Of a DNA stretch of 64,000 nucleotides, positions 50,490-59,378 are shown piece after piece. The stretch is from a virus: positions 93,527-157,526 of IMG/VR virus record IMGVR_UViG_3300033978_000480, one strand, 5' to 3'. The notes under the pieces were generated by a model. It searched no databases. It saw nothing but the letters and a program-made list of their open reading frames with translations, and was not told the origin of the DNA. Every line of letters begins with the position of its first letter. The first letter of the stretch is position 1. Position numbers and translations under genes: made by a program.

Positions 50490-52202
50490 ATGCCGATTGA
50501 AATTTCCAGCTTAAAACAGCTCGACGAAGCGAAAGTACAGCGCATGGTCGCGACGCTTTCGCAGTGGATGGCGGAGCGCCACCCTGACGTCGAGCTGACC
50601 CGCGGCGTATTTCACGACCTTGTGTTGTATTTTGACGGCTTATTAAACGCAGCTATTCAAGAGAATATTGACCGGGTGCGGCAAAGCAACAGCCTTTTAA
50701 AGATTAACGAAGACCCGACCCTTGCCGATACCGAGGTTGTAGATCAGGTACTGTCTAACTTCAACTTAACCCGCGATAACGGTACGCCGGCAGTCGGTGT
50801 CGTTACTGTGGTGTTTAATTCGGCCACGCGGACAGCCATCTCGCTTGCTACTCGGTTTACGGCTGAGAACGATCAAGTGGTATTTCTGCCGACAGAAGCT
50901 TTTATCGTCCTACCGCCAACCGCGACGGCAACCGCGTCTAACGAGCGTAAGATGATCGCCGTGGGCGACGGTACGTACGCGGCAAACATCACGGTAGTCG
51001 CTGCCGCTGTGGGCGCCGCTGGCAATATACGGCGCGGCACAAAATTAACACCTAATAGCGCGCTGAACAACGTTGCGGATGTTTACGCTAACGCTGATTT
51101 TATTAAGGGCAAAGATCCCAGCACAAACGAAGCGTATCTTTCAAAGTTAGCACCAGCTCTCGCGGCAAAAACAATCGGTAGCCGCCAGAGTTATTCCGCG
51201 GCTATTTTGAATCAGACAGCGTTTGCAAATATTCAGAACCTTTCGATCTTGGGCTGCGGCGACGCGGAACAGCAGCGCGATCAGCACAGCTTATTTCCGA
51301 TCTCTGGCGGTGGTAAGGTTGACATCTACGCGCAGACGAACGGTTACTCACAGGAAAAAGAACATTTACTTGAAGCCACGTATGTCGGACCGAATGCCGC
51401 ATATAACCGTAGCGTGTCTTCTAACTGCAGCCCCGCCGGCTTAGGCAGCTCGACAACGCTGGGAACGATCTGGCAGGTAACAATTGCCCGCGACACGGCC
51501 CCCGGTTTTTACGAAGTCGTGCGAGTTGCGGTGCCGGGTGCGGATAACGACAGCGGCTACGGAATCGTTAGTGATGACCGCGGCGTAGATTTCTCTGACA
51601 TTGAATTTGTGCCAGACATCCTCTACATCCCTGAAAGCGCATACACGCGATACCAGACGGCCATCATTCGATTTGAAGACACGGACACACAGCCGTCCAG
51701 CGCTCTTATTCCGGGCGAGAGCAAAAAAATATACGCTGTGACAACAACTGGAATGCCGCTCATCGCTGAGTTGCAGGACTACATGAGTTCTCGCGACGTG
51801 CGTGCCCGCGGAACAGACGTTCTTGTAAAAGCTGCTGTGCCCTGTTTCACAAAGATATCATTTGAAATTATGAAACCGGCTAGCGCGGCTGATCCTGACA
51901 TTTCTGCGATTCAGCTAGCCATCAGTTCTGCTATTTCGCAGGTCGGCTTTTCGGGGCAGCTACACTCGTCAGTAATTAGCAATGTCGTACACAAATACCT
52001 GAGCGGCAAACAGGCGCTCGGCAGCATAGACATGTTTGGACGAATCAGGCGCCCAGATGGCTCGTTCGATTATGTGCGGGATAACACAATTCTGTATATG
52101 CCGACAGACTATCAGCGCCTTGTCACTGGGCGCACAACTGCATTTTTAACAAGCCCGGAAGATGTGTCTGTATCTATCAAAGCCACAGATTTTTTGAGCT
52201 AA
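50490..52202 (+). CDS. gp6/gpJ-like baseplate wedge protein
   Basis: A 570-residue protein. The N-terminal helical region (VELTRGVFHDLVLYFDGLLN) and the following beta-region (VVTVVFNSATRTAISLATRF, then TAENDQVVFLPTEAF) are characteristic of baseplate J/gp6 proteins. Later elements (AAVGAAGNIRRGTKLTPNSA, NQTAFANIQNLSILG) belong to the same family pattern. The C-terminal part is alpha/beta with AIQLAISSAISQVGFSGQLH. It forms the wedge ring that joins hub and fibres. The gp25-like gene is immediately upstream. Confidence 0.75.
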   Translation: MPIEISSLKQLDEAKVQRMVATLSQWMAERHPDVELTRGVFHDLVLYFDGLLNAAIQENIDRVRQSNSLLKINEDPTLADTEVVDQVLSNFNLTRDNGTPAVGVVTVVFNSATRTAISLATRFTAENDQVVFLPTEAFIVLPPTATATASNERKMIAVGDGTYAANITVVAAAVGAAGNIRRGTKLTPNSALNNVADVYANADFIKGKDPSTNEAYLSKLAPALAAKTIGSRQSYSAAILNQTAFANIQNLSILGCGDAEQQRDQHSLFPISGGGKVDIYAQTNGYSQEKEHLLEATYVGPNAAYNRSVSSNCSPAGLGSSTTLGTIWQVTIARDTAPGFYEVVRVAVPGADNDSGYGIVSDDRGVDFSDIEFVPDILYIPESAYTRYQTAIIRFEDTDTQPSSALIPGESKKIYAVTTTGMPLIAELQDYMSSRDVRARGTDVLVKAAVPCFTKISFEIMKPASAADPDISAIQLAISSAISQVGFSGQLHSSVISNVVHKYLSGKQALGSIDMFGRIRRPDGSFDYVRDNTILYMPTDYQRLVTGRTTAFLTSPEDVSVSIKATDFLS

Positions 52203-52203
52203 C

Positions 52204-53922
52204 ATGCACAAGCGCGTATTTGTATACCCCGGATCAGATCTTGACCGCAGTCGTAATATGATTGCGGCGCTGGGTAGCTTCTGGTCTCGCATATACGAAG
52301 GCTCAGACCAGATTTCGTCGTACGTCACTGCCACGGCATTACTGGCAAACCAGACGTACTTAAATCTGCTTGAAGTAGTTGCCGCGACAAGCCGTTACGA
52401 CATACCGCTGTTTCACACAGAATACATTACGCCAATTGTTTTACGGCGGTCAGAACAAAACTCTGCGCGCACAACAATTACGCAGTTCGATCGCAACGAC
52501 AAGGTATTTGACGGCGACCTGCGGTTTGATACGCCGCCGACAACAGATCTGTTTTCGTTTCCGCTGCCGGAAGCACTCGCGAACGTCATGCATGTTTTCA
52601 ACCGCATTACGTTCCCGACCGCGGTACTGACAAAGAACATCGGTTTCATAATAGACCGCGACCGGCACGCAATCGTATTTAAAGAAAATCCGTTCGACAA
52701 CCCGAGCTTCTTGCGCCGGCCGGTTACAGATGCGCCAGAACCAGACGAAGAAATAACGCTATGGGGTTTTCGCGGTGAATTTGATTACGACTTTATCTTC
52801 GATCAATTTGCATACGCTGTTAGCCTTAAACTTCAAACCAGTCAGGGCTATAAAGAATTAACCAACGCCATCATTAGCGGTTTAATCGAAGGCGGCGCTA
52901 CATCTGCCATCCTCGACGCTGCGCTTGCTGCTATATGCGGTGTTCCAGTCAGCATTGACCCGCAAGAAACAGTAGAAGCCATTGAGACTGATAATGGCGG
53001 CTTGTTTATTGCTACGGATAAAAATGTATATCGATTTGCCGATAATGCTATTCCGCGCGTAACCGTTGATCAAGTAATACCGGCCGGAACGCAGTTAATT
53101 CAGGCCATTGAAATCAGCGAGTTTTTTGTCGGCAACGCGTACACACCCAATAGCGGGGAGCAGCGTGTTATTTGTTGCCCGGCGCCAAACAACATCCTGT
53201 CCACGAATGTCTGGGAGGAGTTAACAACAGAAGACAGCGCCGAAATACTGCTGGATCCAAGTGACAAAGAATGCACCGCGCGACGAAGCGTAACAGCCTT
53301 GGCGCTCGACAGCGGATTCTTAGCCGCCTGCTTTTACGGCAACCTTGTGTTCGAGAATAAGGTTGTGCCACTTGAGATCGACACGGCGCACCCCAGCGGG
53401 CATACGTTTGTGAAGTTTAAAGTGGGCGGCTTACCCGCTGACGTAGACTGGTTTTTTGACGAGGTCCACCACCGCGGTATTTTATCGGCACAGGCGCCCG
53501 CAGATAACTGCCACAAAAGGCGCAGAAAAGGGACGCTCGCGAACCTGCTCGACAGGCGTGTAAATCCCAGCGGAAATCCCGGCCCAGAGCACCTACCGAA
53601 AAACATTAATCCGCTTCGTTTTCTGATCGAAAACGTGCTGCGAAACAATGTATTTATTGTGCGTATTCTCGTTTCAGCGTTGGGGCAAAATAGGCTCGGC
53701 CTGTACAATATTAGACAGCTGCGACAACTTTTGCCGCCCCAAACGGCAATGATCACAATTTTCGAGCTTGACGCCGGTAAAGATAGCATAAACGCCGAAA
53801 ACCAGATCAGTGACGCTATAACGTACTTTAGAGGGATGACACCGATAGCTGACACGGTACCGGTGTCGCTAGTGCAGGATATTGGCGCGACAGCAAAATT
53901 AATATCTGGAACTTGCCAGTAA
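52204..53922 (+). CDS. Baseplate wedge / tail protein I-like protein
   Basis: A 572-residue protein starting directly after the gp6/J-like stop, the place usually taken by tail protein I or gp7/gp8. The N-terminus (FVYPGSDLDRSRNMIAALGS, FWSRIYEGSDQISSYVT) is followed by a helical region and a middle beta-rich part (DNGGLFIATDKNVYRFAD). The C-terminal part has LAALLRNN-type helices (RFLIENVLRNNVFIVRIL). It probably links wedge to fibre proteins. Sequence evidence for a defined family is weak. Confidence 0.45.
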   Translation: MHKRVFVYPGSDLDRSRNMIAALGSFWSRIYEGSDQISSYVTATALLANQTYLNLLEVVAATSRYDIPLFHTEYITPIVLRRSEQNSARTTITQFDRNDKVFDGDLRFDTPPTTDLFSFPLPEALANVMHVFNRITFPTAVLTKNIGFIIDRDRHAIVFKENPFDNPSFLRRPVTDAPEPDEEITLWGFRGEFDYDFIFDQFAYAVSLKLQTSQGYKELTNAIISGLIEGGATSAILDAALAAICGVPVSIDPQETVEAIETDNGGLFIATDKNVYRFADNAIPRVTVDQVIPAGTQLIQAIEISEFFVGNAYTPNSGEQRVICCPAPNNILSTNVWEELTTEDSAEILLDPSDKECTARRSVTALALDSGFLAACFYGNLVFENKVVPLEIDTAHPSGHTFVKFKVGGLPADVDWFFDEVHHRGILSAQAPADNCHKRRRKGTLANLLDRRVNPSGNPGPEHLPKNINPLRFLIENVLRNNVFIVRILVSALGQNRLGLYNIRQLRQLLPPQTAMITIFELDAGKDSINAENQISDAITYFRGMTPIADTVPVSLVQDIGATAKLISGTCQ

Positions 53923-53931
53923 GGAAGCATT

Positions 53932-54561
53932 ATGGCTGCTGACAACATTAACCCGGAATTTGGCGTTAAGGGCCGCGTTACGCTCTGGCACGTTGACGAC
54001 AAGACTGGATTAAAAATCCCTTTCTGGTCGCAGCCAAACCAGATCCAGTACGCGTGGGGTTATATTGCGGCAAAGCAGCTTGGTTATCGCCGGCAGGCCG
54101 ATAGGCCCGACTACCACATTTCGGCCATGTACATTGAGTACGAGAATCAGGCAAATCCGGCCACGGTTATCTCAACGCCTTCTTTCACCAGAAATATCGA
54201 CATTAGTTATTACAACGATCTGGTGTCTTCGTCTACGCGTAATTATCTGCGCGTTCCTCTGAGCCTCGAACCGGCACTCAGCGTCTCGACTGGTTACGAA
54301 GCCAATTTGCCTGTTAATCAGTCTGGTAATCAACTAACGTTTTTTGCGCAGACAGCCGCCGCGTCAGCTGTGTACTCCGGCGCTGGTCGGGCGTTTGATA
54401 CAACCAGTAAAGTTTTTGCTGCCTGCCTTGTCGCTGCTCCAGTTTTTAGCGACCGGACGAAAGATGTCATTTTTGCGCGGACGCAATTCAGCGGCTCAAA
54501 TCAAGTAACAAAAGAGCCGTCGTCGCAAATCGGCATCACTTGGGATATCGCGTTTCTTTAA
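53932..54561 (+). CDS. Tail/baseplate peripheral protein
   Basis: A 209-residue protein with AAGGAAG upstream. It opens with FGVKGRVTLWHVDDKTGLKI and continues as a beta-rich chain (RPDYHISAMYIEYENQANPA, RNYLRVPLSLEPALSVS). It is similar in character to small proteins at the base of tail fibres. It may be a fibre adaptor. No family is recognised. Confidence 0.45.
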   Translation: MAADNINPEFGVKGRVTLWHVDDKTGLKIPFWSQPNQIQYAWGYIAAKQLGYRRQADRPDYHISAMYIEYENQANPATVISTPSFTRNIDISYYNDLVSSSTRNYLRVPLSLEPALSVSTGYEANLPVNQSGNQLTFFAQTAAASAVYSGAGRAFDTTSKVFAACLVAAPVFSDRTKDVIFARTQFSGSNQVTKEPSSQIGITWDIAFL

Positions 54562-54590
54562 TCGCACAATTTTACCGCCGGAGGACAAGG

Positions 54591-56699
54591 ATGTCCGGAA
54601 ACTGGCTACATAACATCAAGCACGTCAACGCCGGGGAACCGGTGCAGGCTGGCATTGTATCGCGACCAGATCGCACGCTTGAAAACCGCACTGAATATTT
54701 AAAAGACCGGCTTGACGCGGCAGCGCTCGGTCGCGCGCTGTTCGATACTGACGCGACGATTGCGCCTGACGTTTTAGCGGGGCAACCTGTCTACTGGAAC
54801 TACACAGAGAAACGTTACGAGCTGGCTATCGCTGCTGTAGCCGTTGATAACACTACACAAGCGTTAAACGTCCAACCGTCGTCTGACTGCGTTGGCTTGT
54901 GCTTGCGCAAAAAGTCTGACACGCGAGGCGACATCGTTTTGCGCGGTATCGTGGAGGTGCCGGATCTGGGCAACGCCATTAATGGCAATATTCAACCCGG
55001 ACGCTATTACCTTTCATCCGCAGAGCCCGGCAAACTTGTAAAACAAAAACCGTCCGTGTCGGTAGCGGTTTGCCATGTGCAAGGTCCAAAAGACAGCTGC
55101 TCTGTCGTCCCGCGCGTATTGGTGATGCCGCATATCCGAGACTTCATTGACGAGCACGTGCATTACCGTTTTGATCTTGTTGCCCGCCCGGCTGGTACAC
55201 ACACCCCACCAAGCGGCAGCGGTATTCATACAATTAACCCGGCTAACGCCGCGCTACCGGGTTGGCTCCCCGCCAACAACGCTATTTTTAACGGTAAGGC
55301 ACCTGCCGGCGCGCTATTTGGCTATAACCTCAGCCAACACACAGCGCTCGCTAATGTGTGGCCGCCGCTACCGATTCAGTCTGTAGCCGTATTGTGGGAC
55401 AAGGGTTCAAGCAGAGTTGGCGCTACGGAAGTTCCACTAGGCAGCCAAGGGTTAGTGGTGTGCGACACAAACGGTATTTGGTGGATGAGCAATTGCTACG
55501 GCGACGTACCGTGGCCTACGACACTCGACACGACGGCTGTTGTTAGTTCTTCAACGCCGCCAGTCGCAGAGTGCCCGCGCGAGGAAACTGTGCGCGTATC
55601 TGTCGTGTTTCTACGGATGCTACTCGGCAACGACAGAAGCGCGGTAACAAGTTTAGAGCCGGACATTGACGAGAGCCCTATTGTCGTTACCAATTGCGAC
55701 GGGGCGCCTGCTACGACCGGCGACTTACGCCTTGATTTGAATATGCAGGTAACTCCCGGCGAGTCAATTGGCGGCCGGGCTGTAAAAGAAATCATCAGCG
55801 GTAAGAAGCTAAAAACTGGCGGTATTGCCGAAGGCGCATTTACGCTATCGAATCAGCTGCGAATTACGGGAACACAGGTCACGCCGACACGTACCGTAAC
55901 GGTGACTATTGCAACGCCGGCTGTTTTCACAGTTGCGAATCACGGGTTTGTTGCGGGATCCGCCGTGCGGTTTACAACAACTGGCGCGCTGCCGACAGGG
56001 ATAGTAAGCGACACAATTTATTTTGTTATCAGCGCTGGCCTAACGACAAATACGTTTCAGGTATCAGCTACATCGGGCGGGGCCGCGGTTGCTACAAGCG
56101 GCGCACAAGCCGGCGTACACTCGGTTGATTACGTACGCCTTTTAACGGCGCAAGAAAAAAGCAAGTTTGACATCTCTGGTCAAATTGAGCTGAAGCAGGG
56201 TGTACTGAAGATTGAATACACGGATCAATTTGTCGAACGAGAACTACAACCGCAAATAATCAGGTTAAGCGACACAGTTGAGCGGTTATACACAGACATT
56301 CCGTATATTGGATTTCCGGCCGGACAAGAGTCGTTAATTCGTTTGCGGTTTAATGTGCCGTATTCCAATATGGGCGATAACCTCGCCATGAAAGTTCGCG
56401 TCCAGTATTTTGGTCGCGGTGCTGGCACAATTCCCGCGCTATATTTAACTCGGCGTATTTTACCGTCGCCGGTTGGAAACGCGCAGCAGCCATTAATTAC
56501 GGCAGACACGGTTATGTCAAGTTTACTAGCCGTAGGTAGCATGACCGCAGATCAAGTAATACAACGCGACAGTGAACCTTTCGCTGTAGCTGAGGGCAAC
56601 ACAGTACTTATCACGCTCGGCCGTGCGGCGAATTCCGCGGATGTTTACGGGGAGGTCGGCGTACTGCGGGTTACCGGCATTGTTTATAGCACTACTTGA
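54591..56699 (+). CDS. Large tail-fibre-like protein with phage Ig-like insertion
   Basis: ATG 54591 is chosen because CCGGAGG lies just upstream; 702 residues. The N-terminus (NWLHNIKHVNAGEPVQAG) is followed by a beta-rich domain, a segment with His/Pro-rich character (GTHTPPSGSGIHTINPANAA) and a second beta region. Residues about 430-515 hold a mobile phage beta-domain recognisable by TTGALPTGIVSDTIYFVISA and GLTTNTFQVSATSGGAA. The C-terminus (MKVRVQYFGRGAGTIPALYL) looks like a fibre head. It probably contributes to receptor binding or fibre attachment. Confidence 0.55.
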   Translation: MSGNWLHNIKHVNAGEPVQAGIVSRPDRTLENRTEYLKDRLDAAALGRALFDTDATIAPDVLAGQPVYWNYTEKRYELAIAAVAVDNTTQALNVQPSSDCVGLCLRKKSDTRGDIVLRGIVEVPDLGNAINGNIQPGRYYLSSAEPGKLVKQKPSVSVAVCHVQGPKDSCSVVPRVLVMPHIRDFIDEHVHYRFDLVARPAGTHTPPSGSGIHTINPANAALPGWLPANNAIFNGKAPAGALFGYNLSQHTALANVWPPLPIQSVAVLWDKGSSRVGATEVPLGSQGLVVCDTNGIWWMSNCYGDVPWPTTLDTTAVVSSSTPPVAECPREETVRVSVVFLRMLLGNDRSAVTSLEPDIDESPIVVTNCDGAPATTGDLRLDLNMQVTPGESIGGRAVKEIISGKKLKTGGIAEGAFTLSNQLRITGTQVTPTRTVTVTIATPAVFTVANHGFVAGSAVRFTTTGALPTGIVSDTIYFVISAGLTTNTFQVSATSGGAAVATSGAQAGVHSVDYVRLLTAQEKSKFDISGQIELKQGVLKIEYTDQFVERELQPQIIRLSDTVERLYTDIPYIGFPAGQESLIRLRFNVPYSNMGDNLAMKVRVQYFGRGAGTIPALYLTRRILPSPVGNAQQPLITADTVMSSLLAVGSMTADQVIQRDSEPFAVAEGNTVLITLGRAANSADVYGEVGVLRVTGIVYSTT

Positions 56700-56716
56700 T
56701 TATTGTGTGAGCCGCC

Positions 56717-57658
56717 ATGCCTATTGGAAATTGGAATTTACAGTGGCTCAACCACAACTCTCAGCGGTCATACCCGCTGACGGAACGTGCCACAAAGAAA
56801 AGTATTGACGGGACCATTACGATCCCGGATAGCTTTATTGTCGCACTGTATTTACCGATTCATTCCGGTCTTTCTTTTGCGCCAAATAACTTTTTTATCA
56901 AAAGCCTGTTAATCGCGCCGACAGGTTTTAACATTGTTGTTGGTTATTCGTCGGGCGGTGTCGCTGTCGACGCCGCGGCCGCGAACATTATTCGCAGTAA
57001 TTACACGCCGAATCAATCGTATGCGCTCGGCGGCGTCGGAAATTTCGATGACTGTGTCGGTCGGATTGTTCTGGGCAGTCTTGACGAAATCGACAAACTG
57101 GCGCCCGGCTTTTACGAGTTTAATCAAGCTGGCGGCGAACTAGAAACAGACGCTATTCGGCCGATGATCCGCGGCGTTTCACGACTGCGCGTTTTGAACA
57201 ACAACGAATACAGCGACGCTATTTACGGCGACGTAACGTTGGTTGCGGGTACGAATATTCGCATCACAACAACAACGGTAAGTGGTGAGACTCAAATTCG
57301 TTTTGACGCGATTTCTGGGCTTAACCTAAACGAAGATTGTTTGTGTAATCCCACTGAGGGTGAATGCATTCGGTGCATCAACGGTGTCTGCAGCACAGAC
57401 GGTGACTTTGTAATAGCGTCTGACGACTGCGTACAAATTACGACCATGACAAACGGAATCAAAATCGCGGACACGTGTGCGCAGCCGTGTTGCGGTTGCA
57501 CAGAACTAGACGCCGTCATCGATCAGGTTAATAGATTCGGCGACGGCGTTACTACTCTGCAAAATTTCGTGACGCGTCTGGGATCTGAAGTCACGCAAAT
57601 GAGTCTCGTCGTACTCGGTAGCCGCCTTGGCGATTCTGGTTGTTCGAACTCGGGGTGA
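56717..57658 (+). CDS. Tail adhesin/fibre protein with Cys-rich segment (paralogue 1)
   Basis: A 313-residue protein. The N-terminal motif NWNLQWLNHNSQRSYPL shares 'S.R.YPL/F' with the proteins at 59379, 61115 and 61891. A beta-domain (about 25-180) precedes a Cys-rich part (CLCNPTEGECIRCINGVC, then CAQPCCGCTEL), and the C-terminus is helical and probably coiled. The QPCCxC motif recurs in the next gene. Its abundant Cys, unlike the head proteins, suggest disulfide or metal stabilisation on the outside of the particle. Confidence 0.5.
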   Translation: MPIGNWNLQWLNHNSQRSYPLTERATKKSIDGTITIPDSFIVALYLPIHSGLSFAPNNFFIKSLLIAPTGFNIVVGYSSGGVAVDAAAANIIRSNYTPNQSYALGGVGNFDDCVGRIVLGSLDEIDKLAPGFYEFNQAGGELETDAIRPMIRGVSRLRVLNNNEYSDAIYGDVTLVAGTNIRITTTTVSGETQIRFDAISGLNLNEDCLCNPTEGECIRCINGVCSTDGDFVIASDDCVQITTMTNGIKIADTCAQPCCGCTELDAVIDQVNRFGDGVTTLQNFVTRLGSEVTQMSLVVLGSRLGDSGCSNSG

Positions 57659-57661
57659 TTT

Positions 57662-59377
57662 ATGACGTGCCCCGACTACGTAACATCTAAACGCGGCCGG
57701 CAGGGACTCGGCGTTGTTCAGCCGCAAAGCGGTTTGAATTACCCGCTTGTTGCGCCGTCAGCTGACATCAAATACCTGCTCGCGGATTTTTATTTGAGCT
57801 ATGACGACGACGGCGAGTATTTTGCAGGTACAACGCCAGCCGTCCATCCGCTACGGATTAAATATCTATACGGGGTGGGCTGCTTAGATAACACTCCCGC
57901 CAGCGGCTTCCCGGCGAACGTGCACGCGGCTGACGTCGTTATAGTCGACGCAAATGAACGCGTCATTTTAAACACGAACTCGGTTAACGTAAGTTTTAAT
58001 GTGCAGCCGTGGGGCGACGATTACAAAATCTACGAGTGGAAAAGCAGCAAAGCTGTGTGCCGGCTCGTAGCGTACACCACGTGGCCGGATAACGACGGCG
58101 TATACACAGATGACGACACGCGCCGCAATTACAACAAGTCGCTTACACCAGCTAATGCAAAACTCGACGAACGCGCTGTGTATAAAATGCCGCGGCGGTT
58201 GTTATCAATACGCGTTAAAAATGGCCAAACAACGACGGCACAATACCGCAATAAAATAACGTTTGTGAACGGGTACAATTCCACAATTACACCAGCAACT
58301 GGCACAACAGTAGATTTCAGAAATAACACAAACGTGTTGTTTTCCACAGTAGCCGGTTCTGGTTTAGGAAAATACGGTGATTGCGGAGATACGACAACTA
58401 CCGTTCCAATTACAAAAATTAACGGTGTATCAGGTAATGCCGGACACTTTTTAATTTCCGGCACAGATTGTTTGTGGGCGCGTCGTCCGGTCAACAGCGT
58501 AGGAGACGGCGCTGGGGGTGGCTCTACCGCGGAAAGACTACTGGCCGAAGATGGCAGTTTTCTTATTACCGAAGCCGCTGATTTTGATTATTGGGTTAAT
58601 GAGACGAATACCAGCAGCGCAATACCAGATAACAACTCTAGTTATATCGTCAGCCCGTCCACAACAGCGCACCAACAAATTGGCGCTGATTGCCAACCGT
58701 GCTGCGCATGTAGCGACTACTCAGATACAGCCAAATATCTAAATGATACAAGTTATCGATATAAGCTGATCGGGCAGCGTGCAGAACGCGTACGAACTGA
58801 GCACGAAAATAATATTGCGCGTTGGGCTGACCAGCGCGCGTGCAGCGTTCAGCGACCTTTGCGGCTACTCTTGATCCCGCAGCGTTGCCCGTTCATGGAT
58901 ATTGTGATGCTGCTGTGCAATCCGTGTAAAAAATGTTTTAAACCAGCGGCGCTCTCCGTCACGCTAAGCATCGCCGGAGCAGAAGGAAAAACTATAGTCC
59001 CACAACTAGAACGGGGTTATACAGAAATGTACGCCCCGGGAGTAAATAACAGCGTCGTACAGGTTAATACCGTCACAAACGGGCTGACATACTCAGTAAA
59101 CATGCCGGAATTAAAAGCTGGCGACTCAGCGTATGTAAAATTTAGGGTTCGATTCTCGGAAGTGGTGCAGTACAGCGACGACGCGTTTGGTGTAGAAAAA
59201 GCGCGCGGGCAGTATTCAGTTACTGGCACGCTAACTGGTAGTTTTCTCGGCGGCGGTGCCGTTCTTACAAACTGCGGAGACAATTTAAACGACGGCGCGG
59301 CACCACCGGCCGCGACCGCTCAAACCACACGCGTATTAAATTGCAACTCTGCCGGTCAAACAATAGTGTCGCAGTAA
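57662..59377 (+). CDS. Tail adhesin/fibre protein with QPCCxC motif
   Basis: A 571-residue protein starting 3 bases after the preceding stop. An N-terminal domain (LVAPSADIKYLLADFYLSYD) and several beta-rich regions lead to CQPCCACSDYSDTAKYLND near residue 345. A helical segment with more Cys (IARWADQRACSVQRP, CNPCKKCFKPAAL) and a C-terminal beta-sandwich (TYSVNMPELKAGDSAYVKFR) follow. The QPCCxC motif links it to the protein at 56717. It is likely an outer tail component. Confidence 0.5.
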   Translation: MTCPDYVTSKRGRQGLGVVQPQSGLNYPLVAPSADIKYLLADFYLSYDDDGEYFAGTTPAVHPLRIKYLYGVGCLDNTPASGFPANVHAADVVIVDANERVILNTNSVNVSFNVQPWGDDYKIYEWKSSKAVCRLVAYTTWPDNDGVYTDDDTRRNYNKSLTPANAKLDERAVYKMPRRLLSIRVKNGQTTTAQYRNKITFVNGYNSTITPATGTTVDFRNNTNVLFSTVAGSGLGKYGDCGDTTTTVPITKINGVSGNAGHFLISGTDCLWARRPVNSVGDGAGGGSTAERLLAEDGSFLITEAADFDYWVNETNTSSAIPDNNSSYIVSPSTTAHQQIGADCQPCCACSDYSDTAKYLNDTSYRYKLIGQRAERVRTEHENNIARWADQRACSVQRPLRLLLIPQRCPFMDIVMLLCNPCKKCFKPAALSVTLSIAGAEGKTIVPQLERGYTEMYAPGVNNSVVQVNTVTNGLTYSVNMPELKAGDSAYVKFRVRFSEVVQYSDDAFGVEKARGQYSVTGTLTGSFLGGGAVLTNCGDNLNDGAAPPAATAQTTRVLNCNSAGQTIVSQ

Positions 59378-59378
59378 C

